DNA of 64,000 nucleotides. It comes from Lasiodiplodia sp. COLG20 (lineage: Eukaryota > Ascomycota > Dothideomycetes > Botryosphaeriales > Botryosphaeriaceae). The stretch lies in contig VNWV01000001.1 in the NCBI GenBank assembly GCA_009801085.1, positions 6,572,001 to 6,636,000 on the forward strand, given 5' to 3'. Positions 33,677 to 44,086 of the stretch are shown here, one piece after another (within the stretch, counting starts at the first letter, position 1; each line of letters begins with the position of its first letter). A program made the position numbers and the translations under genes. A model generated the notes under the pieces. That model ran no database searches. It was not told the DNA's origin and saw nothing but the letters and a program-made list of their open reading frames with translations.

Positions 33677-35132
33677 GCTCATCCCCCGGATCCGTCGACT
33701 TTTCCGAGATCTACACCCACACCCGTCCCCTTGCCCACTCTCCGCCCCGCCCACCCCGATCGAGACTCTCCTTGGTTAAACCGTTGAATTTGTTCAGAGG
33801 CTTCGGATAGATTCCGCCGCTAGATTTTCCTTTGTGGCATTGTACGGCGCTACGGCGCTTTCCAGATGATACCTGTGGTAGTTCGGCTCCTTTTTTTTTT
33901 TTTCTGTTTCTTTTCCTTTTCCTTTTGCCTGCAAAAAGATATACCCCAAGTTGTTGGTTTTATCGCAAGTTATCCTAATTTAAGTGCGTTCGTCTGCTTG
34001 TAGCTCACTGATTTCCCAACCTATCTGCTAAAAGAGCTCGCTTTCTCGATATCAAGAAACATTTAACTCAGTGCTTGTGCTAGGGTTGTATGATATCCGT
34101 ATCATGAAACATTCAGCATTCTTTCGACAAAGCGCCAAGATTAGGATCGACGTTTCGCCTAGTGCACATGGGCATCCGGCGTAAGGGTTTACCTTCAGTA
34201 ACACTCTGACGGCCAAACACCCAATGAGATCAAACATGCTCTAACCAGAATGTTCTTCCTTTGCAGCACCATTTTCCCTTTGGGTCTTAGGGTCTCAACC
34301 CCGTGCTCTTGTGTCATGCAACCTCGAGCAGAAGAGGTTCCAGCTGTGTGCTTCCGCGAACGTTAGTCGCTTATTTTCGTTGTTGTACCATCATCACGAA
34401 GGTCGTCTCTTGTCACATGTATGGCAGGAGGTCCAGAGTCAGCACGTGTTCATGGAGCACTCAATGAAACAGACTATGTTCAATGTCTGATTCATTGTTC
34501 CTGCCGACCAACACGCGGGTAGCAGGAATTTGTTGGTGCTTCGCTGGGAACCGTGACGTATGGCTTCGGCGTCTGCCGTTTTCTACTTTTCTTTGCCCTG
34601 GACATTAGACTCCTACCCTCAACGACCTCGATGGATGTAAGGAGGTGTGCTACTACGACCTGCGTCTCAAAAGAGGCCCTGAGGAAATATCGAGGCTCTC
34701 ACAACTGGCTTCGTATCGATAAGATCATGATTTAGGGAAAGGATAGTATTATCGTAGACTGTCATGGCTAAGCATTAATGGGAAACGATTTGATCACACT
34801 AGAAATCAAGCTTCATTGCACAGGTTGAACGGAGGAGCGTTGAAGCTTCTGTACAACAGACGAAGAAAAGAAAAGAAAAACTGTGGTACAGCCGAGCAAC
34901 GCTCTTACTGTGTCGAGCGAAACGATAAATTTACCCCTGCCTTGAAGTTCAAGAAAGAAGGGGTCTAAGAAGCAGTGACCAGCATGGACGTTGCCTTAGG
35001 CAGAAATGGGTTAGCGCTGCCGACAAATAATGTGCGTCATAGCTCAGATCGGCGACGCAGCGGCGGGGAGCGCGGAGGTTTTCGAAAAAGTCAGCCCAAA
35101 CAGCAGCCTATCAGTACCACAAGCTCACCACC
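33677..35132. other. AT-rich intergenic region
   Basis: No supported gene in 1.46 kb. A pyrimidine tract (run of T, then TTTTCC repeats) lies at about 33,890-33,930, just past the MEH1 stop, and probably belongs to its 3' flank. The rest should include the promoter of the ataxin-10-like gene; no clear site is visible. Confidence 0.5.
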
Positions 35133-38100
35133 ATGTCCGCGTCCGCAGGCGCAAGCATGGACTCAGATGCGCCTGCCCGCGTTTCTGACGATCCTGCGAC
35201 CCCCGAAACCATTGAACAGCGAACGCCTTCGCCGTCGCGCGACAGCCCAGCCGATCCGTACACCACGCAGTTGCGCCTCATCCTCCAACCATGGATCGTC
35301 CACTTCAAGTCGCCGGGCTACATTAAGCATGATATGATGGTCATGCTACAAGACATCTGCAAGAAGACTTTGCGCCGCACCATAAAAGAGCCAGAGGTGC
35401 GTCGGGCGATTGGCGCCAACGCAAGCTTGTGGCGCGACCTTTGCGAGCTGCTCGAGAATGCCGTGCCCTCGCTGGAGCAGCGCTCTTTTGCGCCCGCAGA
35501 CCCGCAAGCGCCGGAGTTTGAGGGCGCCTCCGGCACCCTAATTGCTGCAAATTATTCGAGCCTCATGAGAGACCTTGAGCGTCTCAACGACCTTGTTTCA
35601 ATTGCGCGCAATGTTCTCACGACCGGAGAGGTCGCTCAGGACCTTGCAGCCAAAGCGCAATTCGACCAAGAAATATTCAAGCTCATCAGCGTCTGCGTGA
35701 AGGTGACCGCTCGTGGGTTCGACGGCGATGCGGGCACAACAGACGAGCATAAGTGGCAAGAGGTTGTCAACATGTACAAAAAGCTCCTCATTACTTGCCT
35801 CCAGTTCCTTAACAACCTCGTTGCCCGAAATGAACGCCGAAAGCTCATGCTCTGGGTTGAGCTGTTTGACAGCTCCCGCGACACCACCCTTCCACAAACC
35901 GAAGAGCTTGCTTCCCTCTCACTTGCCACCGCACCGAAGCCGGGTGGTGCCTTTGGCGAAGATCTTGCGTCGTTCAACCCCGGAACCCACCAGCCTGCGT
36001 CATCGCCGTTTCTTCTATACATTGGAAAGGTTGGAATGGAGGTCAAGCGCGAGCTGGTGGCCCGAGGAGAGAAGTCAGGCGCAACGGAAATTGCGGCCGA
36101 GTGCAAGAAGCGATGGCAGGAGATGCCGCAAGAAGCCCGTGACGTATGTGCCCTCCCTCGTTTAGCAGAGTCTCGATTGACTGCTATGGTCTCACAGGCA
36201 ATAACCTTGGTACAGGAATGGCATACTCTCTACAATGATCTGATCGCAAAGTACCGCCACGACGTTAACTTGCTCAGGTCGGTGAAGCTGCCGCCTGAAC
36301 CCAAGGCTATCGACCCGAATGCCACCCAGGAAGAGAACGTCGCTGCTCTTGCTGCTAGCATCAACCAGCTGCAGATGGAAGTGGAGCGCATGAAGAAAGC
36401 CATGCTCACACCCTCCTCAAAGACCCCTACCGCCCCCTCCGTCCAGCCTCAGGTATCTGCAAGTGAACTCTTGAAGAACTACCCCAACACACCGTCGCGA
36501 GCAGACTTGCAAGATCTCAAGATGCCCCTTGGCGCCGAGCCTCAAGACCCTCCGCCAGCCACCGAGGCTGACTTCCGCATGACTTACAACGCTGCCTATG
36601 GCGCAGACATCCTGCAGAACGGCAAGGATGATCTCATGAAACGTCTCGAGACATTTCCTGAGCGGGTGCCACCTCAGAATGCTGCCGAGGTCTCTCCGTC
36701 ATCTCCAGTCATGTCGCCGGCATCTCCGAATGCTACTGAGCCTGCCGAGGACATCGGAGACGAGGTCAGTGAGGAGGAAGACAGTGAGGATGAGGACTAC
36801 GTTGTCCCTGGCGATGATGGACGTGGCTTGTTGACTGACGTGCCGCTGATCCTGGGCCCTTCGGAAATCGAGGTTCTGCCTATGATTATCATGTCCGGTA
36901 TCGTTCCGCCAGCCGAAGGCGCTCCTGGCTACGGAACAACAGCTGAGGAGATCGCGGCTATCAAAAATATGCACACAGTTCGCTGCCATCTTCTGCTCGC
37001 TCAGGACAATGGAAGGAACTTACTGCGTGAGCTTCTCATTTTCGTCGCTGCATGGGACTTGCGCGAGGAAGAGCTGTATTTCAAATTCATGGTCAAAATC
37101 ATGGAGGCTATCCTAACTAATGGGCTGATGCCCTTCTCCTATCATGCCTTTAGAGAGTATGTATTAGCTGACTATGGAGCGGAGGAGCGACTGACAGGTT
37201 TCAGATCCAAGGACATCATCTCTCCTGCACAAGCAGTAATCATGAAGCTGCTTACAAATATTTTCAAAGCTCGCCAGACTCAAGCCCAGAGTATCATCGG
37301 AAAAGATGGTGTAGCATCCTATCCTCTCCGTGTGGATGTGCATATGGTCAACTTTTTGTTCACCGAATTCCGGCGCCACATCATTCCTCAGACGTGCGCA
37401 CTCATCTTCCTACAAGGAAAGATCAGAGCGGGACACGCACACCCAGAAGACTTCCCTCTCAACTTATGGGACATGGAACGGATGTACGAGGGCGTTTACC
37501 AGTATCTGGAATTCTTCGCCATTCTCACGGAACACGACGTGTGGAAGAAAATGATGGCCGATTGGGAAATTACCAGCGAGCTCGTCACTCTTCTTAAGGA
37601 ACTGGACGCCGCCATACCCAAAGGGACACTCTTGGCACGGAAGCCCCCGGCGATCCCGGATCTTCGCACATCTCAACCCCAGCAGGTCCCGCCATCAGAG
37701 GCTGGAAGCACGGCTCCTGCGCCTGTTGCAGTCGAGCGTCCTTACGACATCAACGCCCCTTCGATCAGCTCGACCGCAGCAGCCATACCATCAGAGCCGT
37801 ACGCACCAGCATCCAACAGCCAGTATGTTGATGAACCAGGCGAGGAACCATCCGACTTTGAATGGCGAAACCTCAAGAAGCTTACCGTATTGGTGCTTAC
37901 ATCACTCGTATGGAAATCACGGAAAGTGCAGGACCAAGTCCGGACCCACAAAGGCATTGAGGCGATCCTCTCATGCTGCCAATATGATGAGCACAATCCT
38001 TACATAAAGGAGCACGCCATCATGTGCCTGAGGTTCCTTTTGGAGGGCAACAAGGAAAATCAGGACCTGATTCGGGAGCTGGAGCCCAAGGGAGCGGTCC

Positions 38101-38447
38101 CCAACGAAGTGCTCGACCAGCACGGGTACGAGACGTTTTGGGATCAGCGGGGCCAGGTAGGCCTCCGACGCAAGGACGGCGGAGGAGCAGCAGCGAGCGC
38201 AAAGGCCGCGGCCGCGGCTGTGCAGGCGGCTGCTGACGCCGCGGGGATTGGGAGCAGCAGCCAGGATGGAGAGAAGAGGAAGCCGCCACAGATCGGGTCG
38301 GGCCGCCTGGGCGAGCCGCCCAATCTGGACCTCCTAATGCAGCAGGTGATGCGTGATCTGCCGGCGCAGGTGACGGGAGCGCGCCAGGATGCGGAGAAGG
38401 CGGCTGCGCTCGCGAAGCTTGATAAGACGCTCAAGGATGGCAAGTGA
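35133..38447 (+). CDS. CTR86: Ataxin-10/Ctr86 homologue with an internal HMG-box-like domain
   Basis: ATG at 35133 (CACCATGTCC). The C-terminal part (LKKLTVLVLTSLVWKSRKVQ, HNPYIKEHAIMCLRFLLEGN) is the ataxin-10 homologue-associated domain, also in yeast Ctr86 (residues about 868-970). Two in-frame introns are likely: 36144-36215 (72 nt, GTATGT...GGTACAG) and 37157-37204 (48 nt, GTATGT...GACTGACAGGTTTCAG), leaving 1,064 residues. Removing the first joins EMPQEARD to EWHTLYNDLIAKYRHD. With the preceding SSPFLLYIGKVGMEVKRELV and ATEIAAECKKRW this makes a typical HMG-box pattern (residues about 289-350). Between the two is a long conserved-looking helical region (ILGPSEIEVLPMIIMSGIV, ELLIFVAAWDLREEELYFKF) that I cannot name, and an acidic linker (EEEDSEDEDY). 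Ataxin-10 homologues act in cytokinesis and signalling; DNA binding by the HMG-like part is an inference. Confidence 0.82.
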   Translation: MSASAGASMDSDAPARVSDDPATPETIEQRTPSPSRDSPADPYTTQLRLILQPWIVHFKSPGYIKHDMMVMLQDICKKTLRRTIKEPEVRRAIGANASLWRDLCELLENAVPSLEQRSFAPADPQAPEFEGASGTLIAANYSSLMRDLERLNDLVSIARNVLTTGEVAQDLAAKAQFDQEIFKLISVCVKVTARGFDGDAGTTDEHKWQEVVNMYKKLLITCLQFLNNLVARNERRKLMLWVELFDSSRDTTLPQTEELASLSLATAPKPGGAFGEDLASFNPGTHQPASSPFLLYIGKVGMEVKRELVARGEKSGATEIAAECKKRWQEMPQEARDVCALPRLAESRLTAMVSQAITLVQEWHTLYNDLIAKYRHDVNLLRSVKLPPEPKAIDPNATQEENVAALAASINQLQMEVERMKKAMLTPSSKTPTAPSVQPQVSASELLKNYPNTPSRADLQDLKMPLGAEPQDPPPATEADFRMTYNAAYGADILQNGKDDLMKRLETFPERVPPQNAAEVSPSSPVMSPASPNATEPAEDIGDEVSEEEDSEDEDYVVPGDDGRGLLTDVPLILGPSEIEVLPMIIMSGIVPPAEGAPGYGTTAEEIAAIKNMHTVRCHLLLAQDNGRNLLRELLIFVAAWDLREEELYFKFMVKIMEAILTNGLMPFSYHAFREYVLADYGAEERLTGFRSKDIISPAQAVIMKLLTNIFKARQTQAQSIIGKDGVASYPLRVDVHMVNFLFTEFRRHIIPQTCALIFLQGKIRAGHAHPEDFPLNLWDMERMYEGVYQYLEFFAILTEHDVWKKMMADWEITSELVTLLKELDAAIPKGTLLARKPPAIPDLRTSQPQQVPPSEAGSTAPAPVAVERPYDINAPSISSTAAAIPSEPYAPASNSQYVDEPGEEPSDFEWRNLKKLTVLVLTSLVWKSRKVQDQVRTHKGIEAILSCCQYDEHNPYIKEHAIMCLRFLLEGNKENQDLIRELEPKGAVPNEVLDQHGYETFWDQRGQVGLRRKDGGGAAASAKAAAAAVQAAADAAGIGSSSQDGEKRKPPQIGSGRLGEPPNLDLLMQQVMRDLPAQVTGARQDAEKAAALAKLDKTLKDGK

Positions 38448-40002
38448 GACACACTGTTTTGCTTTGCCGGTACTGGGATTGATTGGTTGGTGTGTGTGGA
38501 GTTACGGCTTAATCATGAAGAGGATATATGGGACTGGTGGTTCGGGCTGGCGTCATGGTGGTATCTGTCTGATCTGATGCATGAATGAGATATAGAGACG
38601 AGGTGGCAGGTATTATCGACGTGTAAGATGGGGCTCTCAGGCCCTCCGTGGATCCGGTGTCCCCATCAGAGAGTAGTATAAAAGGCAGAGCCTCGACCTT
38701 CTCTCTCTGGATACCAGGCTGGTGCAGTACTAGCGGTCCCATGGAGATGGAACATGATATCCAGGTACTTGTAAGTAGCACAAAAGAATTAAATCAAGAT
38801 TCCTTCAATCTGCGATTCCTTGTTGTGTTACACTCCAGATCTTCAGGATAGAGCTACTCAAGTATGCAGGGACGCGACCGTTGTTGCTGTACCTCACGAT
38901 GATGCAGCGAGCCGGAGTGGTGCTGTCCCGAAGGGGGCAAGGGGCATGATGAGTCAGCCAGGCACGCACGCGCGCACAGTCAAGCGAAATCTGCCGTCGG
39001 CCGCTCCCGCCTTCCGCTCGCACGAAACAACAGATTCAGGGCTGTCATCATCATCATCGCCTGATTGTCGCGCGAACGAAAAGGCCTGGTCGCAGATCTT
39101 CAGCCCACGTTTGCGTCCGTCGGGCGCTGCCGAAAGTTGCGTGGTGCGGGTTGGCAGGGCTGATGAGAGAACCGCGAGATGGTGGTGTGATGCACTGGCG
39201 CCCGTGTCACCCCATCTCCTCGCCACCACGCCGCCCGCCTGAGCCCGCTCGCCCGTGACCGCGCCGCCAATCAGGGAGGGAAAAAATAACGGCGGGGCTC
39301 GAAATAGCTCGAACGGTCCGGAAAGGGGAAAAGAGGGTCCGTCCGCACGCCGTTTTGGGAGCCATGGGCTCGGAGTCCAGTTACCGGGTTCGCGCGGCGG
39401 TGGCTCGAGCGGCCATGCTCTGCTTCCCTGCTTTCCCCGGACTTTGCTTTGGTTGGCTCCGTTGGGCCTGCTGAGCCGCAATCACGCCCAGCCTGAGCCT
39501 GAGCCTGGGCTGGCCCGTCCACGGAAAGGATTTCGCTTGCGCCCGGGTCGTCAGCTGGATTGCCCTATTCCCTTTTCCTTTGCGGGAGCGAACGGAGCGG
39601 AGGGACGCGATGGGGGCCTGTTGAGCTGGCGTGATGTTTTTTGCGCCTTGGTGATCTCCGTGGTGTCGTGATGCTTGGGGTTGGAAGGAGTCACTTTCAC
39701 GATGGGGATCGTAGGGCTGGTCCGTATATATTGAGGCATGCTGCGCGACGGTAGAAGTGGTCCATCACACAACAGTGAACACAGCAGCAAACACCACAGC
39801 TTCGGCTTGGAAAAACAAACACCGATCTTCACCGAACAACCAACCGTCCAATCAACCACCACTCTCCACTTTTTTCCGTTTTTGGAAATAGAGACTTGAT
39901 TCTACCACAACACCTCAACACCAACCAAAGAGACTACATTTCCAGTCTCTGACCAAACAACCAACCACAACAACAACCTTTTTCAAAACAACAACAACAA
40001 CC
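38448..40002. other. Intergenic region and long 5' leader of the 40,003 gene
   Basis: No supported gene. A TGAGTCA (AP-1/Gcn4-type) site lies near 38,950. From about 39,760 to the ATG at 40003 the sequence is strongly A/C-rich with CAAC and ACAACA runs and no G clusters, which is typical of efficiently translated fungal leaders. Confidence 0.5.
39725..39731 (+). promoter_or_regulatory. TATA box (TATATAT) for the 40,003 gene
   Basis: CCGTATATATTGAG stands out in GC-rich surroundings about 275 bp before the ATG. With the CA-rich leader that follows, it suggests a strong TATA-driven promoter with a 5' UTR of about 240 nt. Confidence 0.55.
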
Positions 40003-40416
40003 ATGAGCTTCCGCGCCTCTCCCATCCGCGCCTTCCTGCGCAGCGCCCGCAACCTCGTCGCCGAGCCGCACCCGCACGGCCGCTACCCCATCAACCGGGC
40101 GCAGATGCACGCCATCAACTACGGCTTCTACGCCAACAAGTTCTGGCGCACTGCCTCGTGGTACGTGCCCGTCGGCACCGCCCTGCTGGGCTGGCCGTTC
40201 ATGGCCATGTACGTGCTCAAGCGCACCGGCATCTGACTCTTCACACCTTTGGTCATCGCCGTCGACGGCATGGGCCGCAGCCGCGGCAACATCAGCGCCG
40301 CCTGGGAGGTCGAGGACTGGCAGGACGACGTCGCCCGCGAAGAGGCCATGAGGAAGGCCAGCGACGACGCCAGGGAAGTCGTCGAGCTGATGGGCAGGAT
40401 CGAGGCTTGGGCTTGA
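40003..40416 (+). CDS. Small mitochondrial-type membrane protein; 77 aa unspliced or 113 aa spliced
   Basis: The first frame (40003-40236, 77 residues) starts with a basic, acid-free leader (MSFRASPIRAFLRSARNL), then INYGFYANKFWRTASWYVPV and one transmembrane helix (GTALLGWPFMAMYVL), ending KRTGI-TGA. This looks like a small inner-membrane respiratory-chain or assembly subunit; I cannot name it. Past the TGA (TGA CTC) the same frame stays open with strong GC third-position bias to TGA at 40416, reading GNISAAWEVEDWQDDVAREE and ending GRIEAWA. A GTACGT donor at 40209, a CTGAC branch-type site that includes the TGA, and an acceptor ending at 40280 would remove 72 nt and fuse the two parts into 113 residues. 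Readthrough of the TGA would give 137 residues. Intron retention would give the 77-residue form. Which product dominates is open. Confidence 0.6.
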
Positions 40417-42161
40417 AAGGGTGTTCTTAGTTGCATATGGGATGGCGTTTGATATCGGGTGGTTAATATGCCTTTGATGAGCTCCTGGTTTGGGAGTCTT
40501 TTCGCTTTATTTTGTAAATATGACTTGAGTAGTGGTCGATATATACCAAACACTTTCAAAAACTCTTTCGCACTCCGAACGTTGTGATTTTTCTCGGGCT
40601 TCCTGGGCCCTCGCACGGCACCAAAGGACGACTCGGAGCCATTTATAAATCCCTCACATCTAATAGTCTATTCAATGAATTCCACTTCAGTGTTTCGTTT
40701 TATCGGGCCTTCCATTGTCGAAACTTGGGGAAGATCATCATTAATTCAAGATGATGGATACCTTCACTATTTGAAATGGAATCCAAACACTTCTGGGTGA
40801 TTATTCTTAGATCTGCCACTTTTATACACCCAAAATAGTAAGAAAATTCCGCCCCCAAGCAAAAACAACCACCAAAGTAAGATTATCGTAGAGTTGCTCC
40901 GTTTCAGCACAAATCTTGATGGTGTTAGACTGACCTTCAAGGTTGATCGTTACTTTATGACCTATGTTGGATGCCTTCGATCGCAGAGTGCTGCAGCTGC
41001 TATAGAAGTACCTCACGTGTTTGATTCATCGCACCTGTGAGCAGGCAATGATCATGTGGTGCATACGCCGCGGCTCGCACAGCCACGATTATCTTGCATG
41101 GCATTGAAGTATCGTGGTAAAAGCCTTTACACATGTGATTGGGCATCAATGGAAAGCACCACCCACAACAAGGACTTTGTTGTTGCAGTCCCGTGATTCC
41201 GACTTGTAATTCAACGTACATGAGACTTTAAATGCCTAACTTTCTTCATTTTCGACACACATCAGGGACCAACTCTGAACAAACATGACCAATCGAGCAA
41301 TAAGTTGACCAGGGCACTGCCCTTGAGTTTGTCCTCTAATTGTGTCACTATGGTCATACCCGCCTCTCTCCGCCTTTTAAGCCGATAAATATTACAACAT
41401 CATTTAAGTCGTCCCTCGATGGTCATCAGTATTCGATGTTGCTGGCGCATGCTGGCATATAGGTTTAGTGCCTGACCTACCCAGCATCGTTAGCTATTAG
41501 TGGAAGAACGTTCCAGAAAATCCAAATACATCAACACAAGTGTTGGTCTGCAAAGACCTTTGTGTATAGACTGTGAATTTAAAATTACTGACTGCTTTAC
41601 CAGAACCAGCTGAAGAAATGTAGGGGTTGCAGCGACGAATTAGTCATTATAACTGCGATGGTGTTTGATGTGAGGATGACCGATTCTAAAACCTTTTTCG
41701 TACAGAATTGGCTACGCAAACCAATATAGAAATATCCGATAAAGACTGACTGAACAGTGCACATAGAGATGAAAACAATTTTTTTTTAGCTTGTATTCTA
41801 CGAATTGAACCATACTTTAAGGCCGATCCTCTATTAAGAGAGCAAGAAGAGAGCAAGTATTTTTATTGTTTTCTCGCGGATTTGATTCTGATATAATAAA
41901 TGTGTAGACCTAAATTTCCGCTTCTGCCCTCAATTCGGGTTGCAAACTCAGGTTCTGATCATCACTCTTTGGAAAACATTTGCTAGCAAAATCGCCATCA
42001 TCAGCATACGAGGCACCCAGGAAAATACGCCTCGGTTAAGACACACAGCCAGCCTTTCAACTCCTCCCCGGTTCTCCTTCAATATAAGAGCCATCTTTTC
42101 CCCGCCTATGCAGCAATAGACTAGAGGCATTTCAGAGCCACACATTGAGGGAATTGAGCTA
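40417..42161. other. AT-rich intergenic region without a gene
   Basis: 1.75 kb with no open frame above about 80 codons that looks coding and no repeat I could recognise. The AT-rich composition resembles that of 1-2925 and 55-56 kb, so relic repeats mutated beyond recognition are possible. Confidence 0.5.
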
Positions 42162-43663
42162 CTACAAACCCAGACTGATGCGGCGCCAGTTGGCATTCAC
42201 ATCTTGACAAAGTGTAATAAATGCATCGTCCTCGATGCAGCTCACAAAGAACTCGCTGAGCAGGTCATCTCTGGCATTCGAAGGTTGCGCTGCATACGAC
42301 TGAAGGCGCTTGGAAGCATCTGACTGGGTGGCGTTCCTAATCAGGGTAGTCAAGTCTTCATCATATCCGCGGTTCAGCTGCCCGGTCTCATGAGCTGCTG
42401 TTTCGTTGCTGCTCGAGAATGGCTGCTCGTGCGGGTGCGATAGCTCATTGCTACCGACGACGTCAATCAGTGATTGTTTTGAAGCTGATGATTCTGGACG
42501 TAAGGTCTTGGAACTTTCCCAGCCAATCGTGTCGGATGACGGGGCCGGATTCGCGCTGAAGTAATGGCTCGAGGATGATTGAGAAGCGAATATGGATGGC
42601 ATTTCTGTGGTAAGCTGTGTTTTATGCTTGGCTGTCGTGGAGCGCGAGGCATATGTAGGGGGCTTGAGGGGAGGAAGATTAGCAGTTGACGGGCGATTGC
42701 TTGAAGATGGTCTGCTGTTAGAAATTTGCGATCCCATGAGCCCTGATCCGGACGAGCCGAAGTTGCCAGAGTCTCGGGAGTCTGGCCGTGAGAAGGGGAG
42801 CTCTCGCCTAGGCGGTAGCATGTCCATGAGACCCGAGCCGAGCTCAGTAGCTGGTGCTGTTGAGGGCCGCACATCTTCTCTGTCGTACGACTGAAAGAAG
42901 GGCTGCCTGTTTGGTCGACCAAGAATGGAGTGGTCGCTGCTTGCGTGCTCTCGCACTGAGTTCTGTAGCACTAGGCGCCGCATCCCGGGTGGAGATGAGG
43001 GGTATTCAGAAGCTCCCATGGTCGCGGATTGTGAAAGCGGAAAGTCTAGGATGGCACTGTTCGGCCGATATTCTGTAGCAGCTTGTGAAGATGGTCGAGC
43101 AGAAGTGTCTGTACTTGGTGGCCCTAAGGGAGCTTTACTCGTAAACATCTTGACGCCTGAACGTACAATGAGATCATATGCAATCTTGGCGTCACTTGCA
43201 GAGTTGAAGGTGAGCTGCATGCGTCGGATCTAGGAGATTGGTGTTAATTTAATAGATGTCCCACACGAAGTGGAAACTCACTCTTCTTGATGATTTCCTG
43301 TACATGATCCCAAGTGCTGGCTGATTGGGGCGCGACATAGCCGAGATGGGGAGATCGTCGTTGCGAAGGGCTGCACCGTGCATCTCCATGGATGCAAGCT
43401 GGGTTCTTGTCTGCTGGACCTTTTGATGCACGTCCACCGAATCCTGTGAGAAGGGAACGCGTCAGTCACGCTGCCCTGATAGGGTCTGACTGACTCATGG
43501 CAGTCGACCATACCAGCACTTTTTTGCCAATGGTGATCTTGAGGTGCGGCGGGGCGAAGGTGAAAGTGAGCCCGGGGCTCAGCTCATGCTCCCACTGGAA
43601 AGGCTTTTCAGATGTGTCAGTGAAGGAAAACTTCTTCAAGCCGATTGATATGTTCGTAGACAT
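42162..43663 (-). CDS. REC114: Rec114/Rec7-like meiotic recombination protein
   Basis: Partner of Mei4 and Mer2 that activates Spo11-dependent double-strand breaks in meiosis. Exons 43663-43514, 43443-43282 and 43229-42162 give 459 residues; introns have GTATGG...CTCACAG and GTGAGT...CTCCTAG, and the frame holds at phase 0. Residues 1-130 form the PH-like N-terminal domain of the family (SEKPFQWEHELSPGLTFTF, LKITIGKKVLV, then IRRMQLTFNSASDAKIAYDL). A long Ser/Pro-rich disordered middle follows. The conserved C-terminal helical segment (ARDDLLSEFFVSCIEDDAFI, LCQDVNANWRR) corresponds to the Mei4-binding tail. No breaks are seen, so the gene appears functional. It is divergent from RSC9 across 423 bp. 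Confidence 0.8.
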
Positions 43664-44086
43664 CTCGGCAATCTCTGGTGGTCAGAAAATGCGTGCATCG
43701 ATGAAGCAGTTGAGGTACTATGCGCGCGCGGTGACGGGCGCAGGTGAGCGCGTGGGGCTGTTGAGCGCTCTGTTGCGGGTGATGATGCGCGGCGTGGTGT
43801 TGAGTGAGCAGATAAGGCATGCGCGCTGCGGGCGAATGGCGCTAGTGCCTGTTTGGGAATCGCTGGCGAAACGGGCCCTGGCGCTTTTTGGGGCGGGCGG
43901 ACATGGGCGTCGCGAAGCAGCGAGCGAGCTCAGGCGTCACAGTCGCATCGCCGCGCATCTCCTCCACCGAGCCTTGACGAGCGCGCGCGTCTCGCCCGGT
44001 GCCCATCTTGTCGCGAACGCGCTACCCTCTCCGCCCCGCGCGCCGGCCTCTCCAATCGCACGAATCAGCTCAGCCCGCCAGTCACC
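43664..44086. promoter_or_regulatory. Divergent promoter region of REC114 and RSC9
   Basis: 423 bp between two start codons, GC-rich with several short GCGCGC runs. It couples a meiosis-specific gene with a chromatin-remodeller gene. No TATA box is seen. Confidence 0.5.
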
